Assembly: GCF_004358675.1 (NCBI RefSeq)
Contig: NZ_SMZO01000009.1
Location: forward strand, 1 to 64,000
Direction of reading: 5' to 3'
Length of the DNA: 64,000 nt
From: Meridianimarinicoccus aquatilis
GTDB lineage: Bacteria > Pseudomonadota > Alphaproteobacteria > Rhodobacterales > Rhodobacteraceae
A model generated the notes under the pieces. It had not been told where the DNA came from and did not search any database. It saw only the letters and a list, made by a program, of their open reading frames with translations. The position numbers and the translations under genes are program-made. Of the stretch, positions 1 through 8,174 are shown piece after piece; position 1 is the first letter of the stretch; each line of letters starts with the position of its first letter.

Positions 1-795
1 CAGGTCGCGCAGGCCGGCTCCGGGGCGCGGCGTGGCGTCAACGAGCCGGGCGGTATAGGCGTGCTTCGGGGTCGCAAATACATCGGCGGCGGGGCCGGTT
101 TCGACGATCTCGCCATCCTTCATCACCGCCAGCCTGTCGCAATATTCGGCGGCAAGCCCAAGGTCATGGGTGATCAGGATAGACGACATGCCGCGTTCCC
201 GTATCAGGTCGCGCGTCAGGTCCATCACCGCCTTTTGGGTCGTGATGTCCAGGCCGGTCGTCGGCTCGTCCGCAATCAGCAGCTTGGGATCGCACGCAAG
301 TGCAATGGCAATCACGACCCGCTGGCACATGCCGCCGGACAGCTCGAACGGATAGGCATCATAGCGCGCCTCGGGGTCATTGATCCGAACATCTGTCAGG
401 GCTTTGATCGCTTTGATGCGTGCGTCTTGTCGGCTGGCGCGACCATGCTGTCGCAAGACGTCTTCGATCTGGTGGCCGACTTTGCGGATCGGGTTCAAAG
501 CCGCGCGGGGGTTCTGGAAAATCATGGAAATTTCACGCCCGCGGATGTCACGCATGCCGCGTTCGGATGCGGCCCGCAGGTCGATCCCGCCATAGGTGAT
601 ACCGCCTGTGCGGATTGCGCCGCCCGCATCGAGAATGCGCAACAGGGCATAGGATGTGACCGACTTGCCGGACCCGGATTCGCCCACGATGCCCAAGGTT
701 TCGCCGCGCGCCAGATCAAAGCTGATCCCGCGAACTGCATTCACGGCGCCGCGCCGGGTGCGAAAGCTGACGGCAAGGTCTTTCACAGACAGCAT
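1..795 (-). CDS. Dipeptide/oligopeptide ABC transporter ATP-binding protein (DppD/OppD type), 3' end outside window
   Basis: Reading down from an ATG at 795, the frame is open to the window edge (265 codons). It shows a Walker A motif (GESGSGKS), a Q-loop (IFQNPRAALNP), the signature LSGGMCQR, a Walker B ending in ADEPTTGLD and a switch histidine (LITHDLG). This is the standard layout of the DppD/OppD ATPase family, which energises peptide uptake at the inner membrane. The start lies one base beyond the stop of the DppC-type permease, so it is the last visible gene of a four-gene operon. The C-terminal peptide-transporter extension and any second ATPase (DppF) lie outside the window. The substrate cannot be told from sequence; peptides, opines or other small solutes are possible. 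Confidence 0.93.
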   Translation of the reverse strand, partial: MLSVKDLAVSFRTRRGAVNAVRGISFDLARGETLGIVGESGSGKSVTSYALLRILDAGGAIRTGGITYGGIDLRAASERGMRDIRGREISMIFQNPRAALNPIRKVGHQIEDVLRQHGRASRQDARIKAIKALTDVRINDPEARYDAYPFELSGGMCQRVVIAIALACDPKLLIADEPTTGLDITTQKAVMDLTRDLIRERGMSSILITHDLGLAAEYCDRLAVMKDGEIVETGPAADVFATPKHAYTARLVDATPRPGAGLRDL

Positions 796-796
796 G

Positions 797-1666
797 TCAG
801 GTCCTCCGCCGTGGATCGACAAGGTCGCGAAGCCCGTCGCCCATGAGGTTGAAGGTAAACACGGCCAGCATCAGCCAAAGACCGGGGAAGAGGGCGACCC
901 ACCATTGGCCGGACACGATATAATTCGCGCCTTCGGCGACCATTATCCCCCATTCGGGTGTAGGGGGTCGCACACCGAGCCCGATAAAGCTCAGGCCTGC
1001 CGCGTTCAGAATCGCCCAGCCAAGGTTCAGGGACACTTGCACCATCATCGGTGGCAATGCGTTCGGGAAGATGTGAAAGGCGACGACCCGGATATGCGAA
1101 TTTCCGGCCAGCCGCGCGGCCTGCGCAAAGCCAGCCTCGCGGCGGATGTTTACCTCAGCGCGGACCAAACGGGCATAGAAGGGGATATTGATGATCGCGG
1201 TTGCGTAGATGATGTTTTCGACCGTGTTGCCCAATGCGGCCACAATGCCCATCGCCAGCACGAACAGGGGAAACGCCATGATCGTGTCGAACACGCGGTT
1301 CAGCACGATGTCCCACCAACCGCCCCAATAGCCGGCCACTGCGCCGAGGACGCCGCCAATCACGAATGACAGTGCGACGGCAGCGACTGAAATCGTCAGG
1401 TCCAACCGGGTGGCAACGATCACACGGCTGAAGACATCGCGGCCAAGGCTGTCGGTGCCAAACCAATGGGTCCAGCTTGGGGGCGTCAGCGCAAGCGTCG
1501 CATTGGTCGCCAGTGGGTCGTGCGGCACGACGTAAGGCCCGATCACAGCGGATAGAACGAAGAATGCGAAAAGCGCAAAGGCAATCAACGTGACCGGATT
1601 GTCGCGCAGCACGTAAACCAGATGCGCGAAGGCCGAATTGCTTTGGGGTGCGGGCGTGTCGGTCAT
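797..1666 (-). CDS. ABC transporter permease, DppC type
   Basis: A 289-residue inner-membrane permease of the DppC/OppC family. It has a cytoplasmic N-terminus, a first membrane helix near residues 30-50, the family segment placing a substrate domain after PHDPLA, and a FGTDxxGRDVFSR motif near residue 70 that is characteristic of DppC proteins. The EAA cytoplasmic loop (AARLAGNSHIRV) contacts the ATPase. Its start overlaps the stop of the DppB-type permease by 4 bases, indicating translational coupling. It pairs with the upstream permease to form the membrane channel of the importer. The family is clear; the transported solute is not. Confidence 0.95.
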   Translation of the reverse strand: MTDTPAPQSNSAFAHLVYVLRDNPVTLIAFALFAFFVLSAVIGPYVVPHDPLATNATLALTPPSWTHWFGTDSLGRDVFSRVIVATRLDLTISVAAVALSFVIGGVLGAVAGYWGGWWDIVLNRVFDTIMAFPLFVLAMGIVAALGNTVENIIYATAIINIPFYARLVRAEVNIRREAGFAQAARLAGNSHIRVVAFHIFPNALPPMMVQVSLNLGWAILNAAGLSFIGLGVRPPTPEWGIMVAEGANYIVSGQWWVALFPGLWLMLAVFTFNLMGDGLRDLVDPRRRT

Positions 1667-2688
1667 TTGCTTGCGAATCCGATACGCGGATCGATCAGCG
1701 CATAGCTTAAATCGATGATAAGGTTCAGAAGGACGAACAGCACGGCCATCGCCAGCACGAACCCCTGCACAGCGGCGTAGTCTGATGCGACCAATGCCTC
1801 TACCGCGTAGGAGCCGATGCCGGGCCAGGCAAAGACCTTTTCAACCAAAACATTGGCTCCCAGCACAAAGGAAAACACCATGCCAAGTGTCGTCACCACG
1901 GGAAGCAACGCGTTGCGAAAGGCATACCCGTACAGAACCTTGCGCGGTGGCAGACCGGCCGCACGCGCCGTGCGGATATAGTCGGATGACAGCGCGGTCA
2001 GCATTGCGGCGCGCGTCATGCGCGCGATCGGGGCCAGTGTGAACAACGCAAGCGTCGCGGCTGGCAAAACAAGTTGGCGCAGTGTGGCAAAGAAAGTTTC
2101 CGCGTCTCCGGCAAGCGCGCTGTCGACAAGGTAGAAGCCAGTGACGTGCGGCGGCGGAATATAGATGAAATCTAGCCGACCAAGCGGCGATGGCGCCCAG
2201 CCTAACAGGTAATAGAAGATATAGATCAACAACACGCCGGTGAAGAAGGTTGGCAAAGACACGCCGGCAGTCACCAGCACACGGCACAAATGATCGACCC
2301 ATGACCCCTGACGCACTGCCGCCCAAACACCCAGCGGGACGGCGATCAGGCACGATAGCAAAAGGGCGCTAAGCGTGAGTTCCAGTGAGGCAGGCAAACG
2401 TTCGGCGAGGTCGGTCAGCACCGGTCGTCCGGTGCCAACTGATTGGCCAAGATCGCCTTGCAGCAGATCACCCACATACATGATGAACTGCTGCGGCATT
2501 GGCTTGTCGAGCCCGAGCTTCACACGTGTCGCCTCGATGGACTCGGCATCAGCCATAACCCCAGCGAAATAGGCCGCCGGGTCACCGGGCAGGGCGCGGG
2601 TCAGCAGAAAGCTGATCAGCACAACGCCGATGAGAACCGGCAGGGTCTGCGCAACACGCAGACCCACGGCAACAGCGCGCTGGCTCAT
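1663..2688 (-). CDS. ABC transporter permease, DppB type
   Basis: A 341-residue permease of the DppB/OppB family, typical length. It begins with a membrane helix (LPVLIGVVLISFLLTRALPG) followed by the family hallmark PGDPA. Several further helices follow, with the EAA loop ARTARAAGLPPRKV near residue 245 and a conserved C-terminus (YALIDPRI). The start codon overlaps the stop of the periplasmic binding protein gene by 4 bases (ATGA), so production should be coupled to it. It forms the channel with the DppC-type protein. The order binding protein, permease, permease, ATPase is the usual dpp arrangement. Confidence 0.95.
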   Translation of the reverse strand: MSQRAVAVGLRVAQTLPVLIGVVLISFLLTRALPGDPAAYFAGVMADAESIEATRVKLGLDKPMPQQFIMYVGDLLQGDLGQSVGTGRPVLTDLAERLPASLELTLSALLLSCLIAVPLGVWAAVRQGSWVDHLCRVLVTAGVSLPTFFTGVLLIYIFYYLLGWAPSPLGRLDFIYIPPPHVTGFYLVDSALAGDAETFFATLRQLVLPAATLALFTLAPIARMTRAAMLTALSSDYIRTARAAGLPPRKVLYGYAFRNALLPVVTTLGMVFSFVLGANVLVEKVFAWPGIGSYAVEALVASDYAAVQGFVLAMAVLFVLLNLIIDLSYALIDPRIGFASK

Positions 2689-4295
2689 GTCGACGAGCGG
2701 CCCAACGGACGGGCGTCAAGCTGGCGGTGGAACCAGAACTCGTACCCATCCGCGCCATTCATCGCCACGTTCAGCGCTGGTTGGTGAAGTGGAATGCGTG
2801 GCAGGTCCTCGATCGCGATTTCGAACATGCGCTTCAGCTTGGGTGCATACTCTGGATCGTCCACGGGCATGTGCAGGGTTTCGTTTGTCAGCTCTTCTAC
2901 TTCCTCGTTGAAGTAGTTGGACGAGTTGAACAGCCGGTCTTTCTGGTAAGCCCAGAAGAAATAGTAATCGGGTGTGTCCAGCCAGCCGCCGAAGTTTTCC
3001 AGGTGCATGGGCAGGGTTTTTTCCACCAAGGCCGCCGTGCGCCAGTTTGCGCCGGGGATCTTTTCAACCGTGACGTTGATGCCCAGCGGGGCAAGCGCCT
3101 CTTGAATCAGCAGGGCCGTTGGTTCCATCCAGCTGGCAAGGCCAAGGCTGATCGACAGCGGCACGTCGAACCCATCGGGGAACCCGGAGTTGGCAAGATG
3201 CGCCTTCGCCTTTTCCATATCGGTGGCGTACGGGAAGGCGCGGGGCCATGCGATATCGTTGATTTCCTCTTCGCCGCCCCAAAGCGGCTTGCCTCGGCCA
3301 TAGGCGGCAGCCTGAAAGATCGCCTCATAGGGAATGGCAAAGGCGATGGCCTTACGGACCTCCGGGTCGCGGAATGGTTCGAAGATGGTGTTCAGGCCGA
3401 CACAGTTGATGCAGTTGGCGATGGGGGTGGAATAGACGGTCAACTCGTCTGCAAGTTCGGCGGCGTCACGGTCGGGGATGCCGAACGACATTTGAACGTC
3501 GCCGCGTTCGATCAATGCGCGCCGTGTCGCCTGGCTGGGAACTTCGCGCACGATCACGCGGCTGACTGTGGGCAAGGGTCCGCCAACCCAATCATCGTTG
3601 CGCTGATAGACAAGCTGTTGGCCCTGATCCCAGCGCGCGACCTTGAACGCGCCCGAGCCAGCCGGCGTGGTGTGCAGGTATTCCATCGCCCACGGGTCAT
3701 CTTCGGTCGCATTGGCAATGGCGACTTTAGAGTTGATGACGAAGGGCACAGGGACGGCAAGGTCTGGCAAGGCCAGCTTGGATGGAAAGTCGAGTGTGAT
3801 CTGAAACGTGCCATCTTCCAGCGCGGCGAACTGTTCGGGCCGGTTCAACCCGCCCGCTTTCATCTGCACTGTCGGGAAGCCGCCGACCGACACGGCGCGG
3901 TCAAACGACCATTTTACATCTTCCGCAGTCACCGGGCTGCCGTCCCAGAATTTGGCGTCCGGCTTGATCTTGAAGGTCAGCGTCAGCCCGTCGTCGGATA
4001 TGTCCCAGCTTTCCGCCAGTTCAGGTTCCAGAACGCTGTAGTCGAACGACATCTCACCGCTTGGCATTTCCTTGCGCCCGAAGGTCACCAGCCGGTCATA
4101 GCAATTCACAGCCACCTGATAGCTGGCCCGGTTGGTGCCAACGCGGTGCAGGTCAAGGCTGTTGATCGTTTGGCCGCTCACCACAACCAGAGTTTCAGCG
4201 GCTTGCGCGGCGGCGGGCAGGGATTTGAGGAAGGGCAGGATCGCGGCGCTGGCCGCTCCGGCCTTTAGAAAGCTGCGTCGGGTGGTGAGGGTCAT
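2685..4295 (-). CDS. ABC transporter substrate-binding protein, family 5 (DppA-like), Tat-exported
   Basis: About 536 residues of the SBP_bac_5 family, which binds peptides, nickel or other solutes in the periplasm. I chose the ATG at 4295 because GGAG sits 6-7 bases before it; an upstream ATG at 4307 lacks such a site. The N-terminus carries a Tat signal (TTRRSFLKAG) followed by an alanine-rich hydrophobic stretch ending in AAQA. Family landmarks include ELAESWDISDDGLTLTF and the KPDAKFWDG segment. It is first in its operon and divergent from the LysR gene at 4418. The Tat signal suggests folding before export. The ligand is unknown. Confidence 0.93.
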   Translation of the reverse strand: MTLTTRRSFLKAGAASAAILPFLKSLPAAAQAAETLVVVSGQTINSLDLHRVGTNRASYQVAVNCYDRLVTFGRKEMPSGEMSFDYSVLEPELAESWDISDDGLTLTFKIKPDAKFWDGSPVTAEDVKWSFDRAVSVGGFPTVQMKAGGLNRPEQFAALEDGTFQITLDFPSKLALPDLAVPVPFVINSKVAIANATEDDPWAMEYLHTTPAGSGAFKVARWDQGQQLVYQRNDDWVGGPLPTVSRVIVREVPSQATRRALIERGDVQMSFGIPDRDAAELADELTVYSTPIANCINCVGLNTIFEPFRDPEVRKAIAFAIPYEAIFQAAAYGRGKPLWGGEEEINDIAWPRAFPYATDMEKAKAHLANSGFPDGFDVPLSISLGLASWMEPTALLIQEALAPLGINVTVEKIPGANWRTAALVEKTLPMHLENFGGWLDTPDYYFFWAYQKDRLFNSSNYFNEEVEELTNETLHMPVDDPEYAPKLKRMFEIAIEDLPRIPLHQPALNVAMNGADGYEFWFHRQLDARPLGRSST

Positions 4296-4380
4296 TTTCG
4301 GCTCCATGTCGGTAAATTTTTATTGCCCGTAGCATGTGCCTTTTGGGGCTGTTCCGGAAATGCTATTATTTCACAATACC

Positions 4381-4397
4381 GGTGCATTTAACGCACC
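4381..4397. promoter_or_regulatory. Imperfect palindrome in the dpp/lysR divergent region
   Basis: The 122-base gap between the divergent binding-protein gene and the LysR gene contains GGTGCATTTAACGCACC, 5-base arms GGTGC/GCACC around an AT-rich centre. LysR regulators commonly bind dyads of this size overlapping their own promoter. The position, about 20 bases before the lysR start, fits autoregulation. The assignment rests on symmetry and position only. Confidence 0.35.
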
Positions 4398-4417
4398 GCT
4401 CATGCAGGAGGCACGTG

Positions 4418-5335
4418 ATGCGGCATCTGGAAACCTTTCGCCTGATTGCAGCGGTTGCCCGCGCTGGGTCGATCCGAAAAGCGGCGGAGGATGCCAATAT
4501 CACGGCGTCGGCTCTCAATCGCCGCATTGCCCGGTTCGAAGACGAGTTTGGGGCGCCAATCTTTGAACGTCTTTCACGCGGGGTCCGTCTGAACCCGGCG
4601 GGGGAACTGGTGCTACAGCATTTTCGCGCCCAACAATCGGATCTGCAACGCTTGCAAAGCCAGGTTGCCGATCTGTCCGGCATCCGCCGGGGGCACGTGA
4701 CGATTGCGTGTTCACAGGCTTTGGTCCCGTATTTCCTGCCCCGCCAGATCGCGCATTATCGCCGTGCGCATCCCGGCGTGACCTTCAGTGTGAATGTGCG
4801 CGATCGTGAGCAGGCGGAACATGACCTTGCCAGTTTCGCCAGTGACCTTGCCTTGGTGTTTGAGCCTGTTCATTTGGTTGATTTCGAAGTTCTGCACGCT
4901 GTGTCCCAGCCCGTTTGCGCCGTTTTGGCCGAAGGTCATCCGCTGGCCGCGAAAACAGAAGTGCGCCTGCGTGATTGTCTGGATCATCCGCACACCGCCC
5001 CATCGGCGAAATATGGTGTGCGCGCGCTTCTCGACGCAGCCGCCAAAAAGACCGCGCGCCGGGTTGAACCGGTCGTTGAGACCGAGAGCTTCGAGTTGAT
5101 CCGCCATTATGTCCTGCACGAAGCGCTTGTTGGGTTTCAGATCGGCATCGGTCTTGAGGCGGGTCACGGCACTGTCGCCCGTCCTATTGCGGTGCGCGAT
5201 GTGCCGTTGGGTCATTTGCTTTTGGGGCAGATGAAAGGGCGCGTATTGCCAGTTGCGTCGCGCCGGTTTGCCCAGCAAGTCGCCGCCGCGCTGGAAGCGG
5301 ACGAGGTGCAAGATCACGTGCCATCCGGCCTTTAA
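4418..5335 (+). CDS. LysR-family transcriptional regulator
   Basis: A 305-residue LysR-type regulator. The start is the ATG at 4418, preceded by a strong AGGAGG site; a longer open frame upstream lacks one. Residues 1-60 form the winged HTH (RLIAAVARAGSIRKAAEDANITASALNRRI), with the linker helix after it and a periplasmic-binding-protein-like effector domain from about residue 90. It lies between the divergent peptide-type importer and the co-directional tungstate importer, 97 bases before tupB, so it could control either. LysR genes usually regulate the divergent neighbour. The effector is unknown. Confidence 0.92.
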   Translation: MRHLETFRLIAAVARAGSIRKAAEDANITASALNRRIARFEDEFGAPIFERLSRGVRLNPAGELVLQHFRAQQSDLQRLQSQVADLSGIRRGHVTIACSQALVPYFLPRQIAHYRRAHPGVTFSVNVRDREQAEHDLASFASDLALVFEPVHLVDFEVLHAVSQPVCAVLAEGHPLAAKTEVRLRDCLDHPHTAPSAKYGVRALLDAAAKKTARRVEPVVETESFELIRHYVLHEALVGFQIGIGLEAGHGTVARPIAVRDVPLGHLLLGQMKGRVLPVASRRFAQQVAAALEADEVQDHVPSGL

Positions 5336-5390
5336 CGCCGAAATTGGTCGCCTTTCTTGCCCGCACACGGCGCTTTGGTCTGGCGCATAC

Positions 5391-5404
5391 TGCATAATTG
5401 TGCA
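5391..5404. promoter_or_regulatory. TGCA-N6-TGCA dyad upstream of tupB
   Basis: TGCATAATTGTGCA lies 29 bases before the tupB GTG start, in the lysR-tupB gap. The A/T centre and spacing could suit a regulator dyad or part of the promoter. Tungstate genes in other bacteria are repressed by Mo/W-sensing proteins, but no such gene is visible here. This is a weak call. Confidence 0.25.
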
Positions 5405-5432
5405 TTTCTTCCCACAGTGGAGGAAATATTAC

Positions 5433-6140
5433 GTGACAGGGTTCGGTTCGATTCTTGCCCAAGCGCTTGGCTTGATCGCATCGGGAGATGCGGCGCTGAT
5501 GGAAATCATCGGCCTGTCCCTGCGTGTGACGCTGAGTGCCGTGGCACTATCGTGCCTGATTGGTCTTCCACTTGGGGCCGCCGTTGGCGCATTTCGATTT
5601 CCCGGCCGGACCGCGCTGTGCGTGGTGCTCAACGCCTTGATGGGGTTGCCGCCGGTCGTTGTCGGGCTTTTGGTCTATTTGATGCTGTCAGCGGCAGGGC
5701 CTCTTGGCCCGCTTGCATTGCTTTATACGCCGTCGGCGATGGTGATCGCGCAAACCGTGTTGGTCACACCCATTGTTGCGGCCCTCACTCGGCAGGTGGT
5801 CGAGGACTTGAACCAGGAATATGATGAGCAGTTCAAATCGCTGGGTGTGACGGGGGCGGGCCGTGTGTCGGCCCTGTTGTGGGACGCAAGGTTCAGCCTC
5901 TTGACCGTCGCGCTGGCCGGATTTGGCCGCGCCGTTGCCGAGGTGGGCGCTGTGATCATCGTGGGCGGAAATATCAACCACGTGACACGTGTAATGACCA
6001 CGACGATCGCGCTTGAGACCTCAAAGGGGAACCTTGAATTGGCGCTCGCGCTGGGTGTTGTGCTGCTGGGTATTGCGGTGACGGTCAATGCGGCAGTGAT
6101 GGGTCTTCGCGCTTCTGCTGTGCGGTCTGCCTATGCATGA
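5433..6140 (+). CDS. tupB: Tungstate ABC transporter permease TupB
   Basis: A 235-residue inner-membrane permease. I start it at GTG 5433, which has GGAGGAA eight bases upstream; the open frame extends further up but overlaps lysR. It shows about five hydrophobic segments and the conserved permease loop near EYDEQFKSLGVTGAGR. The GRAVAEVGAVIIVGGNI stretch resembles the TupB/ModB-like conserved region. Identity as TupB rather than ModB rests on the downstream TupA-type binding protein. Its last 8 bases overlap the ATPase gene. It forms the channel for tungstate entry. Confidence 0.9.
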   Translation: MTGFGSILAQALGLIASGDAALMEIIGLSLRVTLSAVALSCLIGLPLGAAVGAFRFPGRTALCVVLNALMGLPPVVVGLLVYLMLSAAGPLGPLALLYTPSAMVIAQTVLVTPIVAALTRQVVEDLNQEYDEQFKSLGVTGAGRVSALLWDARFSLLTVALAGFGRAVAEVGAVIIVGGNINHVTRVMTTTIALETSKGNLELALALGVVLLGIAVTVNAAVMGLRASAVRSAYA

Positions 6141-6906
6141 GGCGGCGATGAATATCCAATCAGGGGCCGAAGCGGTCGCGCGCCGCACTGGGCTGACCGC
6201 GCGTGGTCTATGCTATGATGCAGGCGGTAAGCGGCTGATTGATGGGATGGACATTTCCATCGCGGCGGGCCGCCGAACAGTGGTGATGGGAGCCAATGGG
6301 GCCGGCAAAAGCGTTCTGCTGCGTTTGCTGCATGGTATTCTGTCCCCGGCCAGTGGCGAAGTTCTGTGCGAGGGGCGGCCTTTGGATTGTGCGCTGCGGG
6401 CGCGGCAGGCGATGGTGTTTCAACGGCCTGTCTTGCTGCGTCGATCCGTTCGCGGGAACCTTGCATTCGCCCTTGCGGCAAAAGGGGTTCCGCGCCGGGA
6501 TCGGGGGCACGCTGTCGCCGACGCGTTGGAGCAAGCGCGTCTGACGCATCTTGCAGACCGCCCAGCCCGTGTTTTGTCTGGCGGCGAACAACAGCGTCTT
6601 GCTGTGGCCCGTGCGCTAATCGGCGGGCCGGACCTGTTGCTGCTGGATGAGCCGACCGCGAGCCTTGATCCGGGCTCTACACACGCAATCGAAGAGTTGA
6701 TCCAGAATGCGTATCAGCGGGGCGTGACCATTGTGATGGTGACCCATGACGCCGGGCAGGCGCGGCGCATCGCCGATGACGTGGTTTTTTTGAATTCCGG
6801 GCGTGTGGTCGAAGCCGGTCCGGCCGACCAAGTGTTGAACGCGCCCCAATCGAATGCCGCCCGAGCGTGGCTGGGCGGTCGCCTATACCTAGATTCAACA
6901 CCTTGA
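6133..6906 (+). CDS. tupC: Tungstate ABC transporter ATP-binding protein TupC
   Basis: A 257-residue ABC ATPase that drives the TupB channel. Walker A is GANGAGKS near residue 57, the Q-loop is VFQRPVLLRRSVRGN, the signature LSGGEQQRLAVARA, Walker B LLLLDEPTASLD, and the switch histidine sits in VTHD. There is no TOBE domain, unlike ModC at the far end of this window. The start overlaps tupB by 8 bases; an in-frame ATG at 6148 is an alternative. The gene is followed by tupA after a 19-base gap, giving the less usual order B-C-A. Confidence 0.92.
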   Translation: MHEAAMNIQSGAEAVARRTGLTARGLCYDAGGKRLIDGMDISIAAGRRTVVMGANGAGKSVLLRLLHGILSPASGEVLCEGRPLDCALRARQAMVFQRPVLLRRSVRGNLAFALAAKGVPRRDRGHAVADALEQARLTHLADRPARVLSGGEQQRLAVARALIGGPDLLLLDEPTASLDPGSTHAIEELIQNAYQRGVTIVMVTHDAGQARRIADDVVFLNSGRVVEAGPADQVLNAPQSNAARAWLGGRLYLDSTP

Positions 6907-6925
6907 AATATTGAAGGAGATTTTG

Positions 6926-7753
6926 ATGATCCGACGTTCGGTTCTGTCGTTGACTGCGGCTGTTACCCTTTCACTGGGCTTTAGCCTTCCCGTTGTCGCG
7001 CAGGATGATTTCATCATCGTTCAGTCCACAACATCGACCCAGAATTCGGGTCTGTTCGATCATATCTTGCCGATTTTTCGGGCCGCGACGGGAATAGAGG
7101 TGCGCGTCGTTGCCGTCGGTACCGGGCAGGCGATCCGGAATGCGGCAAATGGGGATGGCGATGTTCTGTTTGTGCACTCCAAACCGTCCGAGGAAGCGTT
7201 CGTCAAAAACGGGGATGGCGTCCGCCGGTTCGATGTCATGTATAATGATTTCGTTATTGTTGGGCCACCTGCGGACCCCGCTGATGTGACCGGCATGTCA
7301 GATGTGGTTAATGCCCTGAAACAGATCGCAGCGGCCGAAGCGCCTTTTGCGTCTCGCGGGGATGACAGCGGAACCAACAAGGCTGAACTGCGCTTATGGG
7401 CAGAGGCCGGGATTGATGCCTCGGCCGCATCGGGCGAGTGGTATCGGGAAACAGGGTCGGGCATGGGCGCGACGCTGAACACCGGCACGGCGATGGGGGC
7501 ATATATCATGACCGATCGCGCCACGTGGATCGCATTCGGCAACAAAGGCGATTACCAGATCGCGGTTGAGGGCGATCCGAAGATGTTCAACCAGTATGGG
7601 ATCATTCTGGTGAATCCGGAAAAACACCCGAATGTCAAAGCGGATGCAGGGCAGGCCTTTGTGGATTGGGTTCTGTCAGACGAAGGCCAAGCCGCGATTG
7701 CGGGCTATCAGCAAGACGGCCAACAATTGTTTTTCCCGAACGCGGACAGCTGA
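6926..7753 (+). CDS. tupA: Tungstate-binding periplasmic protein TupA
   Basis: A 275-residue periplasmic binding protein with a Sec signal ending near VVAQ. The mature protein begins with the TTSTQNSGLFD motif, the TupA signature whose Thr/Ser residues bind the oxyanion. A DDSGTNKAEL segment further on is also typical of TupA. The start is ATG 6926, preceded by GAAGGAGA; a TTG at 6911 is in frame but lies within that site. As the high-affinity receptor it presents tungstate to TupBC, probably for W- or Mo/W-pterin enzymes such as formate dehydrogenases. Confidence 0.93.
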   Translation: MIRRSVLSLTAAVTLSLGFSLPVVAQDDFIIVQSTTSTQNSGLFDHILPIFRAATGIEVRVVAVGTGQAIRNAANGDGDVLFVHSKPSEEAFVKNGDGVRRFDVMYNDFVIVGPPADPADVTGMSDVVNALKQIAAAEAPFASRGDDSGTNKAELRLWAEAGIDASAASGEWYRETGSGMGATLNTGTAMGAYIMTDRATWIAFGNKGDYQIAVEGDPKMFNQYGIILVNPEKHPNVKADAGQAFVDWVLSDEGQAAIAGYQQDGQQLFFPNADS

Positions 7754-7776
7754 CCTGACGTTCTTGGAAAGCAAAT

Positions 7777-7796
7777 GCCGGGCGAATTCGCCCGGC
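7777..7796. terminator. Perfect 20-base palindrome between convergent tupA and a small gene
   Basis: GCCGGGCG-AATT-CGCCCGGC forms an 8-bp GC-rich hairpin with a 4-base loop, 23 bases after the tupA stop and 20 bases after the stop of the convergent small gene. It has no clear T-run on either strand, so it could be a bidirectional hairpin terminator or an mRNA-stabilising structure. Confidence 0.6.
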
Positions 7797-7816
7797 GCGC
7801 TACCGCTTCGTGCGTC

Positions 7817-7984
7817 TTAGGCTTCGTAATAAGCGAACATCTGCTCCAGCGCCTCTGGTGCGGATGCATCGCGGGCTGGCAGGGTCGGATTTCTTTCAGG
7901 TTCAAAGAAAGATGGGAACAGCTCCGCAACTTTAAGGTTAACGGGCGTGGCTTTTTGGTCGAAATCGTGTGCGTTGAGGGTCAT
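7817..7984 (-). CDS. Small acidic hypothetical protein (55 residues)
   Basis: An ATG at 7984 follows AAAGGAACACGAT, a good ribosome site, and opens 55 codons. The product has no signal peptide or membrane segment. It has a VNLKVAELFPSFFEPERNP centre and an acidic tail ending FAYYEA. A longer in-frame extension to 8044 lacks a start site of comparable quality. It is convergent with tupA and stands alone. I do not recognise the family. The site quality and separate intergenic position argue that it is real. Confidence 0.6.
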   Translation of the reverse strand: MTLNAHDFDQKATPVNLKVAELFPSFFEPERNPTLPARDASAPEALEQMFAYYEA

Positions 7985-8174
7985 ATCGTGTTCCTTTATT
8001 TCATGACGTTGAAGTAATGCTGCGTTGCCGCAATTGCACCGCACAAGAAATCAAACCCGCCATACCCTGTTTGCATGCCAGTGTATGCCGTAACGTCGCC
8101 TTTGATGGACGGCGAAACGCCCTCTAGGCCTCGCCACGGTCACCGGTTAAAACAGAAAAAAACCGGAGGCAGCC

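Noticed and set aside
2727-4268. A 513-codon open frame on the plus strand across the substrate-binding protein gene
   Set aside because: It is antisense to a gene with clear family motifs, has no ribosome site or recognisable domain, and is explained by GC-rich codon shadowing.
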